From Akkermansia muciniphila (lineage in GTDB: Bacteria; Verrucomicrobiota; Verrucomicrobiia; Verrucomicrobiales; Akkermansiaceae), in the NCBI GenBank assembly GCA_004557455.1, contig SFDX01000021.1:12882-76881 (forward strand): a stretch of 64,000 nt of DNA, in the 5' to 3' direction. The position numbers were made by a program, and so were the translations under genes. Every line of letters starts with the position of its first letter. The first letter of the stretch is position 1. The notes below the pieces were generated by a model. That model saw only the letters and a program-made list of their open reading frames with translations, was not told where the DNA came from and searched no databases. Positions 15,273-24,284 of the stretch are shown piece after piece.

Positions 15273-16198
15273 TGACCATCATCCCGGAAGACTCCTTCGG
15301 CACCCGTCTGGACCAATACCTCGCGGCGCGACTGCCCGAGCTTTCCCGCGCCCGCATCCAGGCTCTGTTAAAAGACGGCAGCATCACCGTGAACGACAAG
15401 CCGGCCAAGCCCAAAACACCGGTGGAGCGCGGGATGATCATCGAGGTAAGCCTGCCGGAGGAGGAACCGGAGGATGCGCAGCCGCAGGATATACCGCTAT
15501 CCGTTCTATACGAGGACGACGACGTCATCGTGGTCAACAAAGCCTCCGGCATGGTCGTGCACCCCGCAGCCGGCAACCCGGACGGCACGCTCGTAAACGC
15601 CCTGCTCTACCACTGCGGTACGCTTTCCACCCTGGGCGGAGGCGCGCGCCCCGGCATCGTGCACCGGCTGGACAAGGACACGAGCGGCTGCATCGTTGCT
15701 GCTAAAAACGACGCCGCCCACCTCTCCCTCTGCTCCCAGTTTGCCGAGCGCGACACCTCCAAAATCTACCTGGCGGTCGTACAGGGCCGCCCGAGAGAAG
15801 ACTCCGGCACCGTCTTCACCAACATCGGCCGCCACCCCGTCAACCGCCTTCGCATGGCCGTAGTGAACCCGGGGTCCGGCAAGCCCGCCATCACGGACTG
15901 GCGCGTACTGCGCCACGATGCCGCCACCGACACCACCTTGGTGCTCTGCACCCTGCACACGGGCCGCACCCACCAGATACGCGTGCACATGCTGCACCTG
16001 GGCCACCCCCTCATCGGCGATCCCATCTACGCCAACCCCAAGCGGCAGAAAGCACAACCAGGCCGGCTGATGCTGCACGCCTGGCGCCTCGCCTTCAACC
16101 ACCCCGGGGACGGGCATCGCGTAGCGACAGAAGCCCCGATTCCGCCGGAATTTGCCCCTTGGCTGGCCGGCGCAGAGCTTCCCGCCCCCGCGGAGTAG
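15272..16198 (+). CDS. RluA/RluD-family pseudouridine synthase
   Basis: Isomerises uridine to pseudouridine in RNA, most likely 23S rRNA if it is RluD proper. The 308-aa protein starts with an S4 RNA-binding domain (about residues 10-70: RLDQYLAARLPELSRARIQ). The catalytic domain has the signature HRLDKDTSG with the catalytic Asp at about 133, then TGRTHQIRVHM, and HPLIGDPIYA. Length fits RluD. The start overlaps the Nif3 stop by one base (TAATG). Whether the target is 23S rRNA or tRNA cannot be told from sequence. Confidence 0.9.
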   Translation: MTIIPEDSFGTRLDQYLAARLPELSRARIQALLKDGSITVNDKPAKPKTPVERGMIIEVSLPEEEPEDAQPQDIPLSVLYEDDDVIVVNKASGMVVHPAAGNPDGTLVNALLYHCGTLSTLGGGARPGIVHRLDKDTSGCIVAAKNDAAHLSLCSQFAERDTSKIYLAVVQGRPREDSGTVFTNIGRHPVNRLRMAVVNPGSGKPAITDWRVLRHDAATDTTLVLCTLHTGRTHQIRVHMLHLGHPLIGDPIYANPKRQKAQPGRLMLHAWRLAFNHPGDGHRVATEAPIPPEFAPWLAGAELPAPAE

Positions 16199-16250
16199 GG
16201 ATTTTCCTCCCCTTTCGGTGCGAAATCGGCGCGTCGGCGTGCTTTTTGGC

Positions 16251-16280
16251 TTGCCAAGCGGGGGGCGCATGTGCTACCAT
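16251..16280 (+). promoter_or_regulatory. Promoter of the ABC exporter gene
   Basis: TTGCCA (16251-16256), 18 bp, TACCAT (16275-16280) preceded by TGC. The chosen ATG is at 16291, 10 bp downstream; an ATG at 16279 overlaps the -10 and is unlikely. Confidence 0.68.
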
Positions 16281-16290
16281 GCAGACAGTC

Positions 16291-18051
16291 ATGCTCGAAG
16301 CTCGTAATATCTGTCTGGAGGTCGACCACGAGGGGGAATCACTTTTCCTCCTCAACGGCATCAACTTTTGCGTGCCGCGCGGGCACTTCATGGCCATCGT
16401 CGGCCCGTCCGGTTGCGGTAAAACCACCCTGCTTAAGGCCATCGCAGGCATCAAAGAGAACACCTCCGGCTCCTTCCTGTGGCAGGGCAAGGACTTGGCG
16501 GAGGAGGGCGACTTCGAGCCCCACGAGATCGGCTATGTGCCCCAGTTCAGCATCGCCTACGATGAGTTAACCGTGGACGAGAGCGTAGCCAACTCCGCGA
16601 GGCTGCGTGTGCAGGCCGACGAGGAGGAACTCAACGACATCATCGACAACGTCTTGGCCGAGACAGGGTTGGCAGATATTGCCGACAGGCAGGTCAAGAT
16701 GCTCTCCGGCGGGCAGAAACGGCGCCTGGCCCTGGCCATGGAGCTGGTCTCCAACCCCTCCCTGCTGCTCTGCGACGAGGTGACGAGCGGCCTGGACCCT
16801 CGCTCCGAGCGCGAAATCGTGACCCTGCTGCACAAACTGAGCCGCCGCGAGGGACGACTCATTATATCCGTCACGCACAGCCTGGCCCAGCCGGAGCTCT
16901 ACGACAGCATCATGGTGCTGGTGCGCGGCCACCTGGCCTATCACGGTTCACCGGCAGCAATGACGCACTACTTCGGCGTCGGCAACTTTGAGGAAGTCTA
17001 CCCCCAGCTCGCCCTGCGGGAGCCCGATGCCTGGGCCGCCAGCTGGATGAAACACCGCGCGGACTACTACGAGCGCATGGAGAAGGAGCACATCCAAAAG
17101 CTGGAGAGCACCCCCGGCGGCATACCGGACTGGGCCAAGTGCACCCCGAAGACCGATGAAGAGGAGGAAGAGGAATACCAACCCTCCGCCCTCTCCCAAT
17201 TTGTTACCCTGTTGCAGCGGCGCTTCACCCTGCTCTTCCGCGACAGAACGCAGCTCCTGCTGCAGCTGGCCATGATGCTCATCTTCCCCATCATGGTCGC
17301 GCTCTTCTCCGGCAAGGGGCAGGAGCAGCTCATGCACCTGACGGACTCGCAGTCCGCCGATATAGCGGTGGAGGTGCAGCGGCAGCAGGCGCAGGCGGAG
17401 AACCGGGCCAAGGTCGGTTCCGCCGTGTCGGGTATCATCATGTTCGAGGTCATTTTGCTGGGGCTGATGGGCTCCAACAACTCCTCCCGCGAGGTCGCGA
17501 CGGAGCGTCAGATCCTGGAGAAAGAGAAGATGAGCGGCGTCTCCCCCGGGGCTTATCTAGCCTCCAAGAGCGTATTCCTATCCTGCCTGGTGCTGGTGCA
17601 AAGCCTGTGGATGTTTGCCTTCGTGCAGTACTTCTGGCCCTACCGGGGCGACCTGATGAACCACCTGCTCTTCCTGATTCTGGCGAATGCGGCCATGACC
17701 AGCGTATGCTTGGGTATATCCGCTAACTGTAAGACGGGCGACCAAGCTTCCCTGCTCAGCATTTATCTGGTGGGCTTCCAGCTCCCGCTCTCCGGGGCCG
17801 TGCTGGCCCTGCCGGGCTTCATCGAGTCCCTCACGCAGCCCTTCATCTCCGCCTACTGGGCCTGGAGCGGCAGCATCAAGGGCGGGCTGATGGGCGACAC
17901 GGGGCTGGAGTCCGAGGTATACAAGGCGGTCACCTCCATCGTGCAAACCGGCTTCAGCGGGGGTGCCCTGTGCTTCTGGGTCTTGGTGCTGCACATCCTC
18001 ATCGGCCTGGTACTGGCCTACGTCGGCATTCGTCGCAGCCGTTGGGACTGA
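16291..18051 (+). CDS. ABCG-like half transporter (ATPase fused to ABC-2 type permease)
   Basis: A 586-aa fusion with the nucleotide-binding domain first. Walker A is GPSGCGKTT (about residues 37-45); the ABC signature LSGGQKRR and Walker B LLLCDEVTSGLDP lie near 140-170. A charged linker (about 270-310, containing TDEEEEEEY) separates it from a C-terminal ABC-2 membrane domain with about six helices, including the long first segment LLLQLAMMLIFPIMVALF. Such proteins act as dimers; substrates in bacteria are unknown, with export more likely than import. The start is placed at 16291 because 16279 overlaps the -10 box. Two envelope proteins follow and may be functionally linked. Confidence 0.88.
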   Translation: MLEARNICLEVDHEGESLFLLNGINFCVPRGHFMAIVGPSGCGKTTLLKAIAGIKENTSGSFLWQGKDLAEEGDFEPHEIGYVPQFSIAYDELTVDESVANSARLRVQADEEELNDIIDNVLAETGLADIADRQVKMLSGGQKRRLALAMELVSNPSLLLCDEVTSGLDPRSEREIVTLLHKLSRREGRLIISVTHSLAQPELYDSIMVLVRGHLAYHGSPAAMTHYFGVGNFEEVYPQLALREPDAWAASWMKHRADYYERMEKEHIQKLESTPGGIPDWAKCTPKTDEEEEEEYQPSALSQFVTLLQRRFTLLFRDRTQLLLQLAMMLIFPIMVALFSGKGQEQLMHLTDSQSADIAVEVQRQQAQAENRAKVGSAVSGIIMFEVILLGLMGSNNSSREVATERQILEKEKMSGVSPGAYLASKSVFLSCLVLVQSLWMFAFVQYFWPYRGDLMNHLLFLILANAAMTSVCLGISANCKTGDQASLLSIYLVGFQLPLSGAVLALPGFIESLTQPFISAYWAWSGSIKGGLMGDTGLESEVYKAVTSIVQTGFSGGALCFWVLVLHILIGLVLAYVGIRRSRWD

Positions 18052-18078
18052 TCACGAATCTACAACTTTTTAACACAT

Positions 18079-18510
18079 ATGGCAAGAAGAAGAACCAAGA
18101 AAGGGGGCAACTCCAAATCCCTTCTCATCGTCGGGGGCGGCGTGGCCGTCTTTGTGCTCGCCGTGGCGGCCCTGCTCACGCAGGGGGGCAACTCGGATGT
18201 GCCGAAACAGCACGACATCGACCCCGCTGATTACCGTGCCCACGGTTCCTCCAAGAACGGCAACACCTACGTCTTCACGGCGCGGGTGGAGGACATCGAC
18301 ACCATCGGGGATAACCGGCTGCTGGCTGTCTCCTGCAACGGGGCACCGCAGGAGCGCCTGCCCATCCTCGTCACCCCCAAAACCAAGACGGATGTGAACA
18401 TTACCCGCGGGGATTCCTTTATCTTTACCGTTAAGTGCATGAACGGCCGCGATGCGGAGAAAAACCTCGTGCGCGGCATCCTGGTCGTCAAAAAAGTAGA
18501 AGTCAAGTAA
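18079..18510 (+). CDS. Single-pass membrane-anchored protein, unknown function
   Basis: A 143-aa protein with a strongly basic N-terminus (MARRRTKKGG), one membrane helix at about residues 14-33 (LLIVGGGVAVFVLAVAALL) and an outward-facing soluble domain of about 105 aa rich in beta-prone sequence. No family is recognised. It follows the ABC exporter by 27 bp, in which I see no convincing promoter, and ends one base before the next gene. This position suggests an accessory of the exporter or of the 633-aa protein, but that is only inference. Confidence 0.7.
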   Translation: MARRRTKKGGNSKSLLIVGGGVAVFVLAVAALLTQGGNSDVPKQHDIDPADYRAHGSSKNGNTYVFTARVEDIDTIGDNRLLAVSCNGAPQERLPILVTPKTKTDVNITRGDSFIFTVKCMNGRDAEKNLVRGILVVKKVEVK

Positions 18511-18511
18511 C

Positions 18512-20413
18512 ATGAAGAAAGAACTTTTAACAGCCATCTTGCTGCTGCTTCCCGGTATGGCAAGTGCGCAGATGCCCAGCAGCTTCGATGCCAGCGGCAA
18601 GTCTGCCCAGGCAGCCAACGGGGTGGAGAACAATGACCCGAACAGCGTAGGCGAGACCCCGAACCCGCAGCTCTTCGGCATGGAGCTTCCCCTGCTGGAC
18701 CCCTCCAACGACAGCGTGAAATACGGCGGCGGCAAGTTCGATGTAGGCAACAACGCCTTGGTGCGCGCGCGCTTTGAAAAATACCTCAGCCAGAACCCGG
18801 ATGAACGAGCAGAGGCGAAGAAGTACCGCAAGATCATGCGCGAGCTCCTCTCCCTGACCCGCAAGTACACCAAGGACCGCCAGAAAATCGGCAGCAAGGT
18901 GCTTGTCAAGGTCGGCAAGGCGCTGTATGCCGCCGCGGAATTTGATATGGATAACGGGCAGTGCGACGCCTTGGGCAACGCCATCATCAGCGCGCTGGAA
19001 ACCCAGCGCGGCAACCGCGACCTGGAGGAGGAAAACCAGCGAATGGACGAGGAAATCGAGCGGATGATGAAGCAGAATAACATCATCGAAAACCGCAACG
19101 CCCACACCCGCTCCATCAAATCCAACGCCGGCAAGGGCAAGACCGGCGGCGGCAGCGACGCGAGCGAGCGCAACACCGTCAAACTGGCCGATAACACCAA
19201 GAAAGTGGCCACCAACACCGCTGCCCAGGTGAAAAACGACGCCACCCGCGCCGCGAATCTCTTGGCAGCCAAAACGCAGTACCAGGCCATGATGGTGCAC
19301 ATGTTCATTCAGCGTTACTATGACCACGCCGTCATCGCCGCGCGCCTGTACCGCCACATCTTCCGGGACGGTGACAGCAAGCTGCAGATCAAGGAGGACT
19401 CCGATGCCTCCAAGACCTTCGTGGGCGTTACCGGTATGCCGCCCACCGTCGCGACCGTGGATTCCTTGGCCAGCACCGCCGCCGGGGACGTGGACAAGAG
19501 CATGGAGAGTGTCCGTAATCTCATCGCGCAGAACAAGATGGGCGCCGCCACCCAGCGGCTCATCGAGGCCGTGGCCGTCGGTGAGTTCATGGAGAGCGTC
19601 TGTACCTTCCCCATGGAGAGCCGCAACAAGGTCGCTAAGTTCTGGAGCCTCCGCAAGCGCGCCCTCACCGCCATGAACGGCCGCGATTACGGCGGCGTGT
19701 TGGACATCGCCAAGCAGATGCGGGAGATGGACATCGACTTTGACGACGCGCAGTTGAAGGCCTATTGCAGCGCCAAGATGAAGCAGAGCAACATGGAGCT
19801 CGCCTCCGCCCAACAGGCTGCGGAAAAGGGGGACATGGACGCCGCCAAGCAGCATGCGCAGAACGCCGCCATCGTGTGGCCCCTTAACCCCAGGCTGGAT
19901 CAGTTCCAGGGCGCGGTGGAGGAGGTGGTGAACAAGGCACCCCTGCGGGATGAGTTCCGCAAGCTCTACGAGGCCAAGGAGTACCGCCGCATCGCTGCGG
20001 ACCAGGCGCGCTTTGCGCCCGTGGCGATGGACCCGGAGCTGAAGGAGAAGTACATGGAGGCCATCCGCCGCGTGGAGACCATCGAGGGTACTCTTACCCA
20101 GGTGGCCGAGATGTCGCGCACGGATCGCACCATGGGCCCGTGCATTGCGTATGAGGCCCTGCGCCGTATCATGCGCGAGCACCCGGAGTATGCCGACGAC
20201 GTGCCGCTGGATAAGGCGCTGCGCCATTACGAGACGGAGGCGCATGACTTCGTGAAGCTGCTGCGGGATGCGGAGAACTTCGAGCAAGAGCGGGAGTTCG
20301 GCAGCGCGCTGTCCTCTTACCTGCGCGCGCGTGTCATCTACCCCAACTCGTATATGGCCAAGGATGGCATCCGCCGCGTGTCGGATGTTATCGCCTCCGC
20401 AACGTATCAGTAA
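18512..20413 (+). CDS. Large secreted helical protein of unknown function
   Basis: A 633-aa protein with a clear signal peptide (MKKELLTAILLLLPGMASA, cleaved before Q). The mature part begins with an Asn/Pro-rich disordered stretch (about 20-70), then a long helical region with a charged coiled-coil segment (about 165-190, EEENQRMDEEIERMMKQ), a Gly/Lys/Ser linker, and a C-terminal half of alpha-helical, TPR-like hairpins (EKGDMDAAKQHAQNAA; LRDAENFEQEREFGSALSSYLRARVIYP). Function unknown; a periplasmic scaffold or surface protein is plausible. It starts one base after the preceding stop and is followed by gluQ 2 bp later. Confidence 0.75.
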   Translation: MKKELLTAILLLLPGMASAQMPSSFDASGKSAQAANGVENNDPNSVGETPNPQLFGMELPLLDPSNDSVKYGGGKFDVGNNALVRARFEKYLSQNPDERAEAKKYRKIMRELLSLTRKYTKDRQKIGSKVLVKVGKALYAAAEFDMDNGQCDALGNAIISALETQRGNRDLEEENQRMDEEIERMMKQNNIIENRNAHTRSIKSNAGKGKTGGGSDASERNTVKLADNTKKVATNTAAQVKNDATRAANLLAAKTQYQAMMVHMFIQRYYDHAVIAARLYRHIFRDGDSKLQIKEDSDASKTFVGVTGMPPTVATVDSLASTAAGDVDKSMESVRNLIAQNKMGAATQRLIEAVAVGEFMESVCTFPMESRNKVAKFWSLRKRALTAMNGRDYGGVLDIAKQMREMDIDFDDAQLKAYCSAKMKQSNMELASAQQAAEKGDMDAAKQHAQNAAIVWPLNPRLDQFQGAVEEVVNKAPLRDEFRKLYEAKEYRRIAADQARFAPVAMDPELKEKYMEAIRRVETIEGTLTQVAEMSRTDRTMGPCIAYEALRRIMREHPEYADDVPLDKALRHYETEAHDFVKLLRDAENFEQEREFGSALSSYLRARVIYPNSYMAKDGIRRVSDVIASATYQ

Positions 20414-20415
20414 TC

Positions 20416-21291
20416 TTGCTTACACCACCGGTTATCACTCGCTTCGCTCCGTCGCCGAGCGGCCCGCTGCACGTGGGGCACCTGCTGGCGGCGGAGCAGG
20501 CGCGCCGTATGGCGGATGAACACGGCGGGCGTTGTCTGCTGCGCATCGAGGATATCGACCCGCGGGCGCAGGACCCGCAGTGGCTCCGCCTGATGGAGGA
20601 GGACTTGGCGTGGCTGGGCCTGCACTTTGACGGCGAGGTGATGGTGCAGAGCCGGCGCTTCGGCGTTTATGCCCGCGTGTTGGAGGACCTGCGGCAGCGC
20701 GGGCTGCTCTACCCCTGCTTCTGCCGCCGCGGGGAGATACGCGCGCAGGCGGCAGAGGCGGGTCGGGCCCCGCACGCTACCTTGGGCTACCAATACCCCG
20801 GCACCTGCCGTGCCCTGTCCCCCGCAGAGGCCGCAGAGCGCATCGCGCGGGGGGAGCCGCACAGCTGGCGCCTCAACATGCAGCGCGTGCAGGACCTCGT
20901 TGGCTGCCCGGAGTGGGAGGACCTGCGGCGCGGGCTGCAGCGCTGCGTGCCCACCGCCTTCGGCGACCCCGTTCTGGCGCGCAAGGAGCTGCCGGCCAGC
21001 TACCACCTCTGCGTGGTTGTGGATGATGCTACCCAGGGCATCACGCTGGTGACGCGCGGTGAGGATCTTTTTGAGGCCACGCACATCCACCGCGCCCTGC
21101 AGGGGGTGCTCGGCCTGCCCGTCCCCCTCTACTGCCACCATGAGCTGCTGCGCGATAACAGCGGCAAGCGGCTCGCCAAGCGCGATGGCGCCCGCTCCTT
21201 GGCCTCCCTGCGTGCCGCCGGTTTCTCCCCTCGGCAGGTGCGGGATTCCCTGCGCGCTGCCTTGGCCTGCGGCGGGGTGTGGCAGGTGTAG
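20416..21291 (+). CDS. gluQ: Glutamyl-Q tRNA(Asp) synthetase
   Basis: GluQ-RS attaches glutamate to the queuosine base at position 34 of tRNA(Asp). The 291-aa protein is a shortened glutamyl-tRNA synthetase without the anticodon-binding domain. It has the HIGH motif as GPLHVGH, the TRFAPSPSG entry motif, LRIEDIDPR, and KRLAKRDG in place of KMSKS. A zinc-site-like YPCFCRRGEI is also present. No ATG exists before the conserved N-terminus, so the TTG at 20416, two bases after the upstream stop, is the start. queG at 40158 acts earlier in making the same modified base. Confidence 0.9.
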   Translation: MLTPPVITRFAPSPSGPLHVGHLLAAEQARRMADEHGGRCLLRIEDIDPRAQDPQWLRLMEEDLAWLGLHFDGEVMVQSRRFGVYARVLEDLRQRGLLYPCFCRRGEIRAQAAEAGRAPHATLGYQYPGTCRALSPAEAAERIARGEPHSWRLNMQRVQDLVGCPEWEDLRRGLQRCVPTAFGDPVLARKELPASYHLCVVVDDATQGITLVTRGEDLFEATHIHRALQGVLGLPVPLYCHHELLRDNSGKRLAKRDGARSLASLRAAGFSPRQVRDSLRAALACGGVWQV

Positions 21292-21338
21292 CCGCCGCCT
21301 TTTCTTGCAAATTGTAGGCATGCAGGCGCATTATGCGC

Positions 21339-21367
21339 TTGACAAGCGGGGCCGCGCTCTTTACAAT
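21339..21367 (+). promoter_or_regulatory. mreB promoter
   Basis: TTGACA (21339-21344), 17 bp, TACAAT (21362-21367). The predicted start of transcription is near 21374, about 137 nt upstream of mreB, an unusually long leader for this chromosome. Confidence 0.8.
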
Positions 21368-21373
21368 TCCCCC

Positions 21374-21514
21374 GTGGCGGTCTGCATCTGTACTCGCTTG
21401 CTGCCATGCCGCAGGGTTTGCGCTCTTATCAATGAGGCTTCATCCCGTGAAAAGGAAAGCCTCGATTCCCGCGTACCTCTGCCCCGAACCATCATCATAA
21501 ACCTTTCACAATGA
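21374..21514 (+). CDS. Putative 46-codon leader peptide overlapping the mreB start
   Basis: A GTG codon lies exactly where transcription should begin (6 bp after TACAAT), opening a 46-codon frame (VAVCICTRLLPCRRVCALIN at its start). Its TGA stop shares bases with the mreB ATG (ATGA). Since other genes here look leaderless, this may be a translated leader that couples ribosomes to mreB. It is Cys- and Arg-rich at the start and has no known homology that I recognise. It could also be a chance open frame. Confidence 0.35.
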   Translation: MAVCICTRLLPCRRVCALINEASSREKESLDSRVPLPRTIIINLSQ

Positions 21515-22527
21515 AACACTTTTTCAAGAAACTCGCCGGGATGTTTTCCTATGATATAGGAATAGACCTCGGCACCGCCAATACCTTGGTCTACATCAAG
21601 AACCAGGGTATTGTGCTGCGGGAACCTTCCGTTGTTGCCATGAAGGGCGACAAGGTGAAGGCCGTGGGTGAGGACGCCAAGCGCATGCTGGGCCGCACAC
21701 CGGGCAGCATGGTGGCCATCCGCCCCCTCAAGGATGGCGTTATTGCCGACTTCGAGGTGGCGCAGTTGATGATGCGCCACTTCATCCGCAAGGCATGCCA
21801 GCGCCGCAGTCTGCGCGGCCCGCGCGTGCTCATTGCCCACCCCTCCGGCATCACGGAGGTAGAGCGCCGCGCCATCGAGGATTCCGCCTACGAGGCCGGT
21901 GCCGTGCGTGTGCAGTTGATCGATGAGCCCATGGCCGCTGCCATCGGTTGCGGCCTGCGCGTTACGGAGCCCGTCGGTAACATGATCGTTGACATCGGCG
22001 GCGGCACCACGGAGGTGGCTATCGTGGCCCTCTCCGGCATTGTCTACAGCCAGTCCGAAAACTGCGGCGGCGATGCGCTGGATGATACGATTACCCAATA
22101 CATGCTCTCCTCTCACAACCTCCTCGTCGGCCCGCGCACGGCGGAGGAGATCAAGATCCGCATCGGCTCCGCCCACCCCTTGCAGCAGGAGCTGCAGATG
22201 GAGGTGAAGGGCCGGGACCGCAGCACGGGCCTGCCCAAGACGGTTGAAGTGCGCTCGGAGGAGATTCGCGAGGCCCTGCAGCCCAAGCTGGAGGTCATCG
22301 TCAATGCGGTGCGCAAGACCCTCGACCACTGCCCGCCGGAGCTGGCCAGCGACCTGTACGACGCGGGCATCATGGTGGCAGGCGGCGGGGCACTTCTGCG
22401 GGGTATCGCGGACCTGCTGCACGAGCAAACGGGGCTTCCCATCACCATTGCGGATGACCCCCTGAGCGCCGTTGCAGAGGGTACCGGCCGGTACCTTCAG
22501 GAGAACGATGACGTCTTCGACGACTGA
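21511..22527 (+). CDS. mreB: Rod shape-determining protein MreB
   Basis: The bacterial actin that organises the cell-wall elongation machinery at the inner membrane. The 338-aa protein has the actin-fold nucleotide motifs IGIDLGTANT (phosphate 1, about residues 17-26), VDIGGGTTEVA (phosphate 2, about 156-166), IDEPMAAAIG, and VAGGGALLRGI (adenosine motif). The short N-terminal MKHFFKKLAGMF could form the membrane-binding amphipathic helix. No mreC or mreD follows; instead an RNase G gene is next, an association also known from enterobacterial mre clusters. The start overlaps the stop of a possible leader peptide. Confidence 0.96.
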   Translation: MKHFFKKLAGMFSYDIGIDLGTANTLVYIKNQGIVLREPSVVAMKGDKVKAVGEDAKRMLGRTPGSMVAIRPLKDGVIADFEVAQLMMRHFIRKACQRRSLRGPRVLIAHPSGITEVERRAIEDSAYEAGAVRVQLIDEPMAAAIGCGLRVTEPVGNMIVDIGGGTTEVAIVALSGIVYSQSENCGGDALDDTITQYMLSSHNLLVGPRTAEEIKIRIGSAHPLQQELQMEVKGRDRSTGLPKTVEVRSEEIREALQPKLEVIVNAVRKTLDHCPPELASDLYDAGIMVAGGGALLRGIADLLHEQTGLPITIADDPLSAVAEGTGRYLQENDDVFDD

Positions 22528-22533
22528 GCCGGA

Positions 22534-22561
22534 AAGCCCCACGCCCCACCGCGCGGGGCTT
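22534..22561 (+). terminator. Hairpin between mreB and rng, possible weak terminator or processing site
   Basis: A 7-bp stem (AAGCCCC at 22534-22540 with GGGGCTT at 22555-22561). There is no U-run after it, so it may protect the mreB 3' end or attenuate rather than terminate. Confidence 0.45.
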
Positions 22562-22607
22562 GCGTGCTCATCGGTTTCTATCAACTTTTCAACGAGGAAA
22601 TACAACT

Positions 22608-24218
22608 TTGTCATTTATATCTAAAATGATTAATTCTGTCAAACGCCTCTTCGGGTTCGGCCAGTGCAACCCGAAGGAGGGAACCACTATCGTCATCAAC
22701 GCCGAGAAACTGGAACGGCGCGCCGCCCTGCTGGAGGACGGCGTGTTGGAGGAGTACAGCATCGAGCGCGAGGGTGAGGATAACATCGTCGGCGGCATTT
22801 TCAAAGGCCGGGTCAAGAACATCGAGCAGGGTCTCAAGGCCATGTTCGTGGACATCGGTTATGAGAAAAATGCCTTCCTGCACTTCTGGGATGCCCTGCC
22901 CTTGGCGCTCGATTCTTCCCTGGAGGAGATTCAGCGTGAGGGGCGGCCGCGCAAGCAGCAGAAGAAGATTACCAGCAAGGATATTCCGGACATCTACCCC
23001 ATCGGCTCGGATATCATGGTACAGGTGACCAAGGGACCCATCAGCAGCAAGGGACCGCGTGTTACGACCAACATTTCTCTGGCCGGTCGCTACATCGTGC
23101 TGATGCCTTTCACGGACCAGTTCGGTATCTCCCGCAAGATCGATGACCCGAAGGAGCGGCAGCGTCTGCGCCAGATCGTGCAGAAGCTGAATGTGCCGGA
23201 GGGCATGGGTATCATCATGCGTACGGTGGCGCAGGGCCAGCGTTTCCGCCACTTTGTGCGGGACCTCGCCATGCTGCTGGAGCAGTGGCGCGAGGTGGAG
23301 GAGAAGTTCAACTCCAAGCAGGCACCGCTCTGCGTCTACCGGGAGCCCGATCTCATCGAGCGGACGGCGCGTGATTTCCTGACGGATAATGTGGATAACA
23401 TCGTCTGCGACAGCCAGGAGGTGACGGAGCGCATGCAGGAGATCGCCGGTAGGATTTCCCGCCGTGCCAAGCGGCACATTCAGTACCTGCCCTGCCGCCA
23501 GCCGATTTTCGAGGAGCTCGGCATTGAGAAGCAGATCACGGCGGCGTTCCAGCGCCAGGTGCTGCTGCCCTGCGGCGGTTACCTCGTTATCGATGAGACG
23601 GAGGCTCTCATCGCTATCGATATTAACACGGGTCGCAACAAGGGTAACAAGGATCTGGACAAGACGATTCTGGAGACAAACTTGGAATCCGCCCGCGAGA
23701 TCGCGCGCCAGCTGCGCCTGCGTAACATCGGCGGCTTGGTGGTGGTGGACTTTATTGATATGCGCCACCGCAAGGACCAGTTGGCGGTCTACAAGACCAT
23801 GAAGGAGGCCCTCAAGCGCGATAAGGCGAAGACGCAGGTGATGCAGATTACCCCCATCGGCCTGATGGAGATGACGCGCCAGCGCATCAACGAGTCTCTG
23901 CTGGATTATGTGAACGACCACTGCCCGTACTGCCACGGGCGCGGGCGCGTGAAGAGTGTGATGACGATGAGCGTGGAGATTCAGCGCCAGTTGAAGGCCA
24001 CCATTATGCGCTACCGCGACTCCGTGGGGGATATGATGGTGGTTGTCAACAGCGATGTGCTCTCGCGCTTCAAGAATGAGGACGCGAAGCTGCTCATGGA
24101 GCTGGAGCGCCAGTGCGCGGGCCGCCTCATCTTCCGCAGTGATCCTTCCATCCATCGGGAGGCTTTCGCCATTCTGGATCCGGCTAACAACAAGACGCTG
24201 TACCAGATGAACATGTAA
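22608..24218 (+). CDS. rng: Ribonuclease E/G family endoribonuclease
   Basis: A single-strand-specific endoribonuclease for rRNA processing and mRNA turnover. From the TTG at 22608 it is 536 aa, close to RNase G and lacking the RNase E scaffold tail. It has an S1 RNA-binding domain (GGIFKGRVKNIEQGLKAMF then VDIGYEKNAFLHF), the 5'-sensor/RNase H-like region, the metal-binding IDINTGRN and VVDFIDM with its Asp residues, and the Zn-link CPYCHGRG (about residues 430-440). The TTG is favoured because GAGGA lies 9 bp upstream, one of few good Shine-Dalgarno sites here; ATG 22626 is the alternative. Probably cotranscribed with mreB. Confidence 0.92.
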   Translation: MSFISKMINSVKRLFGFGQCNPKEGTTIVINAEKLERRAALLEDGVLEEYSIEREGEDNIVGGIFKGRVKNIEQGLKAMFVDIGYEKNAFLHFWDALPLALDSSLEEIQREGRPRKQQKKITSKDIPDIYPIGSDIMVQVTKGPISSKGPRVTTNISLAGRYIVLMPFTDQFGISRKIDDPKERQRLRQIVQKLNVPEGMGIIMRTVAQGQRFRHFVRDLAMLLEQWREVEEKFNSKQAPLCVYREPDLIERTARDFLTDNVDNIVCDSQEVTERMQEIAGRISRRAKRHIQYLPCRQPIFEELGIEKQITAAFQRQVLLPCGGYLVIDETEALIAIDINTGRNKGNKDLDKTILETNLESAREIARQLRLRNIGGLVVVDFIDMRHRKDQLAVYKTMKEALKRDKAKTQVMQITPIGLMEMTRQRINESLLDYVNDHCPYCHGRGRVKSVMTMSVEIQRQLKATIMRYRDSVGDMMVVVNSDVLSRFKNEDAKLLMELERQCAGRLIFRSDPSIHREAFAILDPANNKTLYQMNM

Positions 24219-24245
24219 CAGCCCCCTTCCCCCCCTGTATACAGC

Positions 24246-24284
24246 TCCGCCCCTGTCGGCTCTCGCTCGGCAGGGGCGGATTGT
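24246..24284. terminator. Rho-independent terminator between convergent rng and the response regulator
   Basis: A 10-bp perfect stem TCCGCCCCTG (24246-24255) with CAGGGGCGGA (24271-24280), followed on the plus strand by TTGTT. It may serve both convergent genes. Confidence 0.75.
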
